A stretch of DNA of 64,000 bases, taken from Bimuria novae-zelandiae CBS 107.79. Lineage: Eukaryota > Ascomycota > Dothideomycetes > Pleosporales > Didymosphaeriaceae. Below the pieces are notes generated by a model. That model was not told the origin of the DNA. It searched no databases and saw only the letters and a program-made list of their open reading frames with translations. The number at the start of each line of letters is the position of its first letter. Position 1 is the first letter of the stretch. The stretch spans positions 381,587 through 445,586 of the forward strand of contig ML976679.1 in NCBI GenBank assembly GCA_010015655.1, given 5' to 3'. This document shows positions 32,701-43,041 of the stretch, one piece after another. Position numbers and translations under genes: made by a program.

Positions 32701-35700
32701 AATTTAACGTCTAGGATAAATTCTATAGAATTTAAATTATAAAGAGTTATAAATAGAAAATAGCTTTCCGCACGCGATATAGTCTCTTTAAGTATATAAT
32801 TATACTAATAGGACTAATAAATACTCTAGTAACCTTTTAGGAACTAATAAATTAGGTATTATATAAATACTTAGATATATTCTACATAGTATACCTTGAC
32901 GATATACTAGTGTATTTAAGTGGAACCCTAGAAGAACACAAGGAGCATGTCTGTAAAATATTATAAAAGCTATAAAAGCATAGATTACTCCTACACCCTA
33001 AGAAATATAAATTCTATATTATAGAAATAAAATATCTAGGATTTATAATATCCCGGGGAGGTGTTAAGATAGACTTAAAGAAAATCGCGATAATAGAAAA
33101 ATAGTTACTACTAAGATTAGTAAAAGATATCTAGTCTTTTTTAGGCTTTACTAACTTCTATTATAAATTTATTAAGAACTACTCTAAGGTCACTACTCCG
33201 CTAACAGAACTTACGAAGATAAGAAAATAACAACCTTTATAGAAAGTAGAGGAAAGAGCTTTTAAATAGCTAAAGCGCCTATTCCTAACGACACCCTTAC
33301 TATAGATATACGACCTAGAGCGGCGACATCGCATTTACACGGACGCATCAGATTATGCGCTAGGGGCCGTACTATTATAAGAATATAATAATAAGAAATA
33401 AAGACTAGTCTTTTATTATATAAGAAAGCTTTCGGGAGTAAAACTTAACTATAAAATCTATAATAAAGAACTACTAGTAATTTTTAACTATTTTAAGTAA
33501 TAAGAAGCGTAGCTTAAGGAAGTTAAGCACTAAATAAAAGTATTTTCTAATTATTTTAATTTTACACGCTTTATAATAACTAAAAAGCTTAATTAATAAT
33601 AGGCTAAATAGTCTAAATAGACAGTAAAATTTAACTTCTATATTATATATTTACTAGGAAACGTAAACGCTGCGATAGACGTACTTAGTAAATAATTAAA
33701 TCTTATAAAAGAAAATAATAAAGGTGACTATATTACAATCTTAACCTACGCGAAGGACGGAACCTTTTACTATAATAAAATATAGCTTACGCTAGCACTA
33801 AAGTGCGACGCATGGACTTTACCTATTATAGACTAGCTATAGACAGGATACAGGACTACGAGAGGCTCATGGATAAGGATTATTAAGTATATAACCTCTA
33901 TAAAGCTATAAAATTAATAGTATAAAACTATTAAAACTATATTTAAATTAGTAAGCAAGTGGCTCCGCTACTAATTAAAAAGCTATATAAAAATAAAGAC
34001 TAGGGATATCTAGCGATTGCTAAAACAATACGTTAAATTATAAATAAATATACTATTCTAAGGTTACGCTAGGCTGTATAGAAGGTTTTAAGCAACTATT
34101 TAGCCTATTATAAAAATAAGCTTAAAAGATATAAGCCTTATAGCCTCTTATAGTCGCTATAATCGCCCCTAAAACTATAGTCTAGCGTAACTATAGACTT
34201 TATTATAAAATTACTAGCATTATTAGCACTAGGAAATAAGGATCCCTATAACTTAATTTTAGTTATAATCTATTAACTTACTAAGGAGTTAAGGTTTGTG
34301 CTAACTAGGGAAGCTATATTAGTAAAAGAATTAGTCTATATAGTAGAATAAGAACTAATATTATAGGTTAAATAACTAGACAAGTTTATTATAAATAGGG
34401 CTAAGATATTTATATTATTATATTAAACTATGTTTATAGCTAAATTAGGGATTAAGCATTAGCTTACGACAAGCTTTTACTTTAAAATAAATAGCTAAAC
34501 TAAGTAAATAAACTAGACGCTAGAATAATATGTTTAGATATATATAAATAAGCTTTAAGATAATTAGGCTAAGCTATTACTAATAGCTTAACTAGCATAT
34601 AATAGCGCAAGATCGGCGACTACAGGGTACTCGCCACTCTATACCAATCACGGATGTGAGCCAACGACTTATTGGGATCCGTTGGATATCCAGAGCATTG
34701 CGAAAGACGTAGCTAACAAAGCCAGACTTATGCGAGACCTGCACGAAACGCTATATAGAAATATTACACGACGTAATAAGTAAATAGTAAAATAGGTAAA
34801 TAAAAAAAGGATTAAGGGACTAACTTTTAAGAAAAAGAATAGAGTCTTCCTCTTGCAAAAAAATCTGAAGATAATAAAATTAAGTAAAAAGTTAAATAAC
34901 CTTTGAAAAGGCCTATTTAAAGTTTAAGAAATTAGAGGACTAATAAATTTTAAACTATAATTACTTATAGATATACGTATACACCTAGTTTTTTTATAAA
35001 TCCTTATTAAAACTAGTACTACTAGACGCCAAACTAGAATTACACTTAGAAATTAAGGATAAAAAATATAAAGTTAAAGTAATTAGGAATCTATAAAAAA
35101 TTAGACGTTAGTATAAGTACGTAGTAAAATGGGAAGGATGGCTAGAGAACTATAATACGTAAGAACTAGTATAAACCCTCACGAACTATAAGACAGCACT
35201 AGAGAACTTCCACGTGGAGCATCTAGAAGTCCTGTGGCTAGATTAGCTAAGAACTTAAAAAAATAAAAAAACGTAGAAGGGTTAAAAGGAGTAAATAAGT
35301 TAGCCTATTACTAGCCTAAGTTAAATATAGGTAGTAATAGTAAAGATAGAACGAGGGCGCTAGCGTCTATACTCTTAAAAAAAAGTTTAATATTTTAGCC
35401 TCGCGCTTTAGACGCTTTAACTTTTTTATTAATATAATTTTTTTAACTCGCGACGGCATTTTTTCTTTTAAATATTAAATAACTTTTACTCTTTTTAAGC
35501 TAATTCCTCCTTTAAGTAAAAGATATTACTTTAAAAATAGTATTACTTTACTTTTATCTTTTAGCACTTAGTCCGCGTTAGAACTAAACTATACTAGACT
35601 TTTACCTAAATATAATAAGTATAAAAACTAGTAAATAATTTTACTATATACTTTAGCCCCTTCTCTTTATAACGCCTATACAGAGTTAGTATTTCTACGT

Positions 35701-35909
35701 CTAAATTTAGAATAGCCTTTATCTAGTCCTAGCAACGTTAGTTAGAAGACGTTATTAAGACTTTAGGCATAATTAGGTAGGTAATAAGAAGGGTATAAAA
35801 TAAACTTATAGTAAAAGCCTTAATAGCTACTTATACGCGCGCACGCTAGCGCCGCTGTATAATTATAAAATAATAAGTATTAGGATAATTACTTTAAGAG
35901 GGGAGATAA

Positions 35910-36384
35910 TGTTACGAGCTTAAGAAACCTAAATAGTAATATAACTATAAATAAGAATAAATAAGGAAAGGTAAATAAGGTTATACTATAACTAGCCTGT
36001 AAGGACTTACAGAGTTACTAATATTAGCTAAGGTTACGTAACCCTAATTTAATAGTAGCTCTAGATTAAGGTGATCCGCCAAGAGCCTCGAACCAAGGTG
36101 ATCCGCCAAGGGGGCCGGATCACCTAGAGACAGAGGAAGAAATAGACTAGTATATAGTATAATAGTTCTCCTATATTATTTACTCCTTATAGTTAACTTA
36201 TATATCTTCTGTGCGAGTACATTCTCTTATATAGACTAATAGTTATCTTACTTTATTATAAGATTAAATTATCTAGCCTCGCGCTAAGTGTCGCATTAGT
36301 TTATACTATTAAATAATTTATAAAGTACTATGATACTTTACTACCCTAACCTAGATCAGAACAAGGTGTGAGAGCCTTATAACA
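35910..36384 (+). repeat. 3' LTR of gypsy O
   Basis: 475 bp, TGTTACGAGC...CCTTATAACA, same length as the 5' LTR. Differences from it are mostly C/T and G/A. Confidence 0.93.
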
Positions 36385-36389
36385 CTCTA

Positions 36390-39190
36390 GCTTATACTTT
36401 TAATTACTATACTAAACATAATTTATGCGCTTTAAGTATAGTAATAATAATTAGCAGGGTAGTTACTTCTTAGCGTAGTATATATAGATACCTATAGTAA
36501 ATATATAATTTTGCTCGAGAAGATTAGCTTGCGAATAATAGTATTAGGTAAATTAAGAAAGTAGCTTTATAGGTAGCTAACTTATAAGGACATTAAGTCT
36601 AGAGGAGGGGACTAATATTAGGATCTATAAAGACCTAATATAACGCGAGGCAGGGCATGTATACTTATCTATATAGCTAGCTAAGATTCCTAACTTAGCT
36701 ATAAATTACGTAACTTAGCTACGCGTCCTAGAAATATTAGGCATCCTAGAAGTATCTTAACACACGGGACTTTAGGACTTCTAGGACTCTTAGGATCTAT
36801 AGGACTAGTTATATATATAGGAACGCGATAGCGGTCTTCTACTATTATATTTAACCTATTTATTAATCTATTATTTAGATTTAACTTAGGCCCTTATTAA
36901 TTTAATTATACTATACACACCTTTAACACTAACGCCCCTATTAATACGCGCAAGCTATTAATATACCTTTACCTATATTACTAACACTCTTGCCCGAGAA
37001 CTAATCCTTACCCCTAAGGGACTAGCTACCCCTTTGGGATTTAACAGTAATTTTAGCCTTTAACTTAACTAAGTAAATCTAATAGCAATAGGTATAGTTA
37101 TTTATAAATAAAACTTACTATTCTTCGCTATATATGCCCCTAGGACTAATAGAACTAATAATATCTATATATACACAATTAAAGGGTTATTAAGCGCGTT
37201 TAAAAAGGTAGCGAGAGATCTAATTCTTTAACTTACTAATTATATAAGTCTTATTAAAGAAGCTCGACGTATAAGTAAGTTTAATATTTATAACTATACT
37301 AATAAGCTTCTTAAGCATCTCTAGATTGGCGTGCCTTATAGTCTTATAGAGTTTATACAGCGAGACCTTACGCTAAGGTATAAGAGCTAGCGGTAAAGAT
37401 GTATTATTATAGTAATAAAAGTAAGCGCTTAAGCACCTTATAGCTTGTCTTTTACTTTAATAAAGTTAGGGATACTGTCTATCTCTAAGTTAAAGGTAAC
37501 CTTATTATTATACTCTACTTAAAAGAGCTTTTAGTACTAACTATAATAATAAGCGCCTTTTACGTGTAGTTTAATATAAGCTATTACTAAGATAAACAAG
37601 TTAGGTAAGTATAGTATATTAGAGAAAGTGATTTCCTAGACTAATTTATTACTAATAAGTATATTAAGACGTATAGTGCCTATGTCTATAAGTTTTATAA
37701 GGCCATTATTTATCTTAATAGCGGACGTTGCTAGGCATAGGTTAATAAACTTTTAACGTTAGTTATATATATAGTTAGTAGCTTTTATATTAAGTATTAT
37801 ACGCGTTCTATACTTAGAGCGCTTTTAAAGTTTAAAAGTCTTTTTTAAAAGGGAGGCGTAGCTTATAAAGCTTTTAGGTAGACTAAACGTAGGGCTACTA
37901 AAGGTAACATGTATTAAAATTAATTAACTTAACTAAGTTAACGCTAACGTAAAAGTAAATATACTAGTCTTATTCTAAGTTTGCTTTTACTATACATACT
38001 TTAGGACCTTTTGAAGATACTTTTTCTAGTAGTTCTTATTTAGACTAGGGTGCTTCTTCTAATAGTAATAGCACTAGCCTTTTAAAGCGAAAGGCGTAAG
38101 CATAGGTGTAAAAGCGCTATTATCCTACTTATTACTACTTCTTAGGCTGCTTAACTACTTCTACTATAACTATAATTACAACCTCTATAATTAGTAAGGC
38201 TTTAATTATTATACTTATTTATGTTCGTAGTTTCCTTTTTAGCCTTTTACTAGTGAAAGTAATTTTTTAATAAGATTATTACAGCATACAATATTAGTAA
38301 TATTATTAATTATAAACTTAAAAAAAACTATAAACTTACTATAAAGCTCGTGCTTGCGGTTACATATAAAGTTAAAATAAGCGCTATTAAGAGTAGTCAG
38401 GAACTAGTATATAACTCTATTAATAAGTAAGTCTAAGTTAAGCTTTCTAAGCCGATTAAGCGACGCGCGGAACATATTATAAAATACTATTATTAAAGAA
38501 AAATGAATATACTAAAGGTTAAAGAAGTCTTACTAAATAAAGTATTTATTATTAAGTTCCTTCTCCTTATTGCGTACGGCGATAGAGGTAAACTAATATA
38601 AAATAAGGTCTTAATATTAAATAGTTTCGTACACGTCGAGATTAACTATATTTATAATAACTGGCTTAAGCTAGCCATTTTTTATAAAATACTTATTTAG
38701 GGCCTCGAGCACTTCTTTAGCTTATATTTTAATATCTTTATGAAACTCCTCGCACGCCTTTTTAGCGTTATTATTCTTTTTAAGCACTACTATACGCTTT
38801 ATAGTCTTTATTATTATTATATATATAGGTATAGGTGCGGGATCTGTATAATTATTATTAATAATTAAGACGCTATCTTCTAGGCAAGACACGCTACTAT
38901 TAAAAATATAAATAGTATTAATAAACTACGTAAATAACTTCATACCGTCTTATTATTACTTAAAGTTACTACTATTTTTAATAAGCTTTAGAATTATAGA
39001 TAATATACTTACTACTATAATAAATATAATTAGTATAGGTAAACTCTACGCGCAACGTGCTATAGTAAATAAAATAATAATAAATAATAAGTAAATATAT
39101 CGATTTTATACACTTTATTTTTATAGCTACTTACGCGTCTTATAGGCTAGTAAGTAGTTATTAAAATTAGTAGTAAAAGTAGATAAGGGC
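36390..39190 (-). pseudogene. Copia gag and pre-integrase/integrase fragments of element L
   Basis: Minus strand. Gag-like stretch at about 38.6-39.1 kb (QDGMKLFTQF after reading stops as Gln, then AKKACEEFHKDIKIQAKEVL) immediately downstream of the 5' LTR and primer-binding-like site. Pre-integrase/integrase at about 36.9-37.4 kb (LYKLYKTIRHANLEMLKKL, then PFNCVYIDIISSISPRG and INNYTYCY). All are riddled with RIP stops. The part at 36.4-36.85 kb cannot be assigned with confidence. Confidence 0.6.
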
Positions 39191-39197
39191 TATAACC

Positions 39198-39367
39198 TAA
39201 TTAGAAAAAAGAGTAAAAATAGTATTAATTAAATCTATAAAAGAGTCTAATTATATACCTCTGAAACAAGAAGTCGTGCTAACCTAATTAGGAAAGGCGC
39301 GCACTCAGGTGGACGCTCAGGGAGCTCTATACTCCTCAGGCTGCTCCTCAGACAGCTGCCTCGAACA
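39198..39367 (-). repeat. 5' LTR of copia element L
   Basis: 170 bp. Inner half (39198-39290) carries many C-to-T/G-to-A differences from the 3' LTR; the outer 70 bp next to host DNA is nearly identical. Ends 137 bp from the stop codon of the GH35 gene. Confidence 0.92.
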
Positions 39368-39504
39368 CCTGGCTATATCGTCCAACTCTGGATGACACCG
39401 AGGCATACACGGCGCAAATACTATTCTGTGACCCCTCGTAAACCGATATCTATGCTTTTCAAGAGTCCTGCGTATAGCTACACCGCGCCCCCGCCCAACC
39501 ATCA

Positions 39505-42500
39505 CTAATACGCGCCCCTCCTCTCCGCCCACCCCTCCATCGGACTCAACCCCACCTCTCCATACCCCCTCTTCACCAACATACCCTTAACGAGTTCAAA
39601 GCCCTCTGGCTTCGCTCCACCTTCTTCCAGCGCCCAAACACTCACCCCTAGCGTATTCTTCCCCCTATAATTCAAGATGCCTTCCGGAACCGGGAACCTC
39701 CTCTGCGGCCCAATCCCATTCGCAAACTTCCCGAACTGATATCCATTCACCCACAGCTGCGCTCTCCAGCCCTTCCCCTCGCCGGTAAACGCATCGCCGT
39801 TGAAGACAAAGGAGAGGGGTACATCCCACGACTCCGGGATATCGAGGTCGAACGAGGTGGTGTAGAAAGTAACGCCCGGCTTTCCCAGCGCAGACGTCGG
39901 ACCTTCGTTTTCCTTCCAAGAAGACGTCGGGGCGGAGGGGAGGTGGAAGCCATTTCTCTCAACCCATAAAGCACCTTCATTCAGCGATCCACGCGGGCCA
40001 CTATGGAAGTCCTCCCCGCCCAGGTTCCCCGTGATCTTCCACTTGATGCCGTCAGGCGCGCGGGAAGTGCCGTTTGCGCTGGGCGGTGTGTGACCCGGGA
40101 ACGCGTACCCGATGATTCCGCGGGGCGTCTTCATCTCGTTGTATCCGACGAACCAGTTCCCGTTATGGCCCATGTGGTCGGTGAGCACGGTGAGGACGTA
40201 GTTGCTGCCCTGGGACAGCTTGGGTACATCGAGGGTGAGGTTGGCTATCTTCACCTCGCCTGAGCCGTCCCAGGAGCCGATGAAGGTGCTGTTGATCCAG
40301 GCAGAGAAGGCGAAGGCTGAGCCGCCAGATACGTTGAGGTGGATGACGCTCTCGTTGCCTGTGGCGACAAAGTGGCCACGCGTTATGAGTGAGCCGGCAT
40401 GGAAACCGTACTCTGCGCCCCAAAGCACGGTGGGCGTGGTGAGCGGCCAGTATGTGTTGTTGGTTTCTGTGTGGTCTGCATCCGGCCATGCCGAGTCGTC
40501 GTAGTCTGGTTGTAGTTCGGGCAATGCGTCGACAGACCTCCAAGCCAGAGAGTCCAAGTTTGGCAGCGTAATCTCTGGAGCGGAGAATCCGACTGTAGCC
40601 TTTAGGAATCCATTGCGGTCGAAGGTTGCCTTCAGGTCTTCGTCATTGAAAGTCAAACCGCTGACCTTCTCGTGAGCACCCGCAACGACCTCCACGGTCG
40701 TAGTTGCATTGATGTCTCCTATGAGATGGATCTTTCCGCCCGATATAGAAGCAGTGCGAAGCAGGTATCCAGCCTTGACAATAAGCTCTGACGACGGCGT
40801 TAGCTCGTGAGAGGTGGCACCCTCCTCTGTGCTCACAGTCCAGTAATCATATGCAGAGTTTCGATCGAGGACGACAACGTAGAGACCCGAGCCAATTCGC
40901 ACAACTCTTCGCTGGGGGTTCGACTGCCAATTGATGATGGTGTTCCCGTTGCGTTTGGAGGATTTGATGCCATAACCTTCAACCGAGGTTGCTCCGCTGG
41001 TTTTGGATACGGCGAGTTCGTGCTGTTCATTTGGACCTCCATACACTACCAGTGTAGTTCTCGAGCCGTGCTTTTTCCAAGTGAAAATTTCGGCTGAGGA
41101 ATAAAGCAGGTTGTAATCACCAACCGGGTAATCAGCGACGTGTATCTTTGAATCGCGGCCGTGCAGGGACAGGGTTCCTCCAAGTTGTGGGATTGTAAGA
41201 TTGCCAGCGCTAGTTGGCAAGGTGAGTTTGTATGACACTGAGTCGAGCGAGTTATATTTCGTTTGACTAGCACTTGGTCAGATGTAATTTATTCGAGTGA
41301 AAAGCGCGAACATACCGTGCGACGAAGAATTTTGTCTTGTCGCCAATGAGCGGAGTCACGGTAACGGCGTCATTGTCCGCATACTCACCCGTCGTGTTGT
41401 AACCAGGTGTTGCAGATGCCAGCGCATCCCCCGAGGCAGCAATGAAGTTTGCAATAAGCTTGGCTTCGCTGTACTTCTCGCGGTAGACTTGGCGCTCCTC
41501 TGTAATAGCAGCGCCATAGTCATAAGAAGTGTACCCGTCTGCGTGGCCGAGATTGCCCCAATTCGTTCCGCCAAAGGTCTTCTCAAAATCAGCAGGGCTT
41601 AATCGGCGCCAGCACTCGACTTACCATATAGAAGTTATTGATAGTAGCACCCGCGGCGATGTTGTTCTTGTAGAATACTCGCTCGAATTCATAGTTTGTG
41701 AATTCTGCGCATTTTTCAAAGCCATCTCCGCCCCATGGCTGAAACGCGCCACCTTGATATTCCACAATCATGTAGGGCGTGTTCGGGCTCTGCTCCAAGT
41801 GCGTCTCACGCCAATTTGTCGGCAACGCGTCATCGATCCAGTGTTTCGGATCCGAACAATCCATCCCAAACGGGTATGAGTCGTGTCCGTAGATATCGAC
41901 AGGTGCATCTGTACCAGGAGCGTTGACACCGCTAGGCCACGCAACGTTGTTGATGAATGGAACAACAATGCCTAAGTCTCTGAATTGCTTCATGAGACCA
42001 TTCATGTAATCTGCATCGGGAAAGGTGACGTTGTTCAAACCCGCGGAGTACTCGTTCTCAGGTTGAAACAAGATGATGGGCCCTCCATTTGTGATTTGAG
42101 CCTTCGCTAAGATTGATGTTATAGACTCAATGTAGTTCTTGGACGCCGCTTGATAATCTGCATCTGGTGTGCGGAGGTTGCCACTGATGCGCTGCAGCCA
42201 GCCAGGGAAGCCACCACCGTGGACTTCGGCGTTGATATACGGCCCGGGTCGCTATATCCGTTGTCAGCATTATTCCGCGATATATGCACCTGGAGTCGCT
42301 TACAGCAACAAGGTAAACACCTGCTTGCTTGGCAGCCTCAAAATACGGCTCCCAGTCGAATAAGCCTTTTGCGCTGAAGTGTCCAGGCTTCGGCTCGTGT
42401 AAGACCCACGCTGAGTAAAAGCTCACACCATTGTACCCCATGGCTCTTATTTTCTGGAATATGTCTAGCCAAAGGCTTGGAACCGGTAATCGGAATGGAT

Positions 42501-42745
42501 GAAATTCCCCACCCCAGAAATTGACGCGCTTCCCGTGGACAAAGAGGGAGTGCTCATCCCAGGTGACCTGAACACTATCAGTTGAGATACCGATACATTG
42601 ATGTGAAGAAGCTTACAATATCCTGGAGAGCGCGTTCTTCATGTACGATGAAGTCGCGCGGCTTACCGCTCAATGCTCGTGCACTGGCATTGCTGGCGAG
42701 CAGTGCCAGTGCAAGCCGTAATAGAAGCTTTCCAGCCTTCATCAT
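39505..42745 (-). CDS. GH35 beta-galactosidase, secreted (LacA-like)
   Basis: Five exons on the minus strand: 42745-42617, 42567-42304, 42251-41625, 41578-41316 and 41266-39505, with introns of 46-52 bp (GTAAGC, GTAAGC, GTAAGT and GTATGT donors). They join in frame to 1014 residues, the normal size of large fungal GH35 enzymes. First ATG 42745 opens a signal peptide ([20 protein letters not shown]). The catalytic acid/base is Glu198 in QPENEYS and the nucleophile Glu295 in [13 protein letters not shown]. The barrel start [10 protein letters not shown] and the later jelly-roll region ([19 protein letters not shown]) are typical. It cleaves terminal beta-galactosides from plant polysaccharides or lactose outside the cell. 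No RIP damage, although copia L inserted only 137 bp downstream of the stop. The upstream NLR gene is on the same strand. Confidence 0.95.
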
Positions 42746-43041
42746 AACTTGCAGGTCAAAATGAGCAAAACAATACACAGAAAGCGTAGTGGTGAAATTT
42801 TATATCGCATTTTGACATCACCCGAGGAGCCGACCATTGCGGCGAAACCGGGCCGCAGGAATCTCTGTATGGCAACCCCATGGTAGCGAAGCCGCCAAAA
42901 ATGCATGAGATGCCCGCCTAAATCATACACTGCTGGTTCGGACGCGGAGAAATTCGGTTCCGGCGTGCGGGGTTGGGTGGGAACAATTTAACCTGCTACC
43001 CGCTCACAATTGGCTCGCCGAGACACACACGATACTAATGA

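Larger units (their letters stand above)
29266..36384 (+). mobile_element. Complete Ty3/gypsy chromovirus (element O), RIP-mutated
   Basis: 7,119 bp with two 475-bp direct LTRs and the duplication CTCTA on both sides (29261-29265, 36385-36389). Domains on the plus strand: gag about 29.8-30.8 kb with CCHC knuckle CLRCGKQGHFARDY, protease, RT near 32.6-33.1 kb with YLDDILVYL, RNase H near 33.33 kb (YTDASDYALGAVL), and integrase to about 34.7 kb with AYNSARSATTGYSP. A chromodomain-like KWEGWLENYNT lies near 35.13 kb and a purine tract before the 3' LTR. The knuckle's last Cys is Tyr (TGC to TAC). Stops are frequent except in unmutated islands at 30.43-31.08 and 34.61-34.76 kb. Non-autonomous now. 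Confidence 0.93.
22224..39367 (-). mobile_element. Ty1/copia LTR retrotransposon with nested insertions (element L)
   Basis: Both 170-bp LTRs lie in direct orientation (minus strand) and the whole is flanked by the 5-bp duplication CCTGG (22219-22223 and 39368-39372). Going leftwards from the 5' LTR: a primer-binding-like GGTTATAGCCC, Gag-like sequence, GAG-pre-integrase/integrase, then later RNase H and a G-rich purine tract (GGGGGGTG) just before the 3' LTR. The 17.1 kb include element H, gypsy fragment N and gypsy O. A copia reverse-transcriptase core is not recognisable and may be deleted or over-mutated. The last 600 bp at each end are far less RIP-mutated than the middle. Confidence 0.85.

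Noticed and set aside
12770..39200. AT-rich block as centromere, mitochondrial insert or foreign DNA
   Set aside because: TIRs, LTRs, target duplications and residual transposase/pol motifs explain it as RIP-mutated transposons. I saw no centromere-specific or organellar feature.
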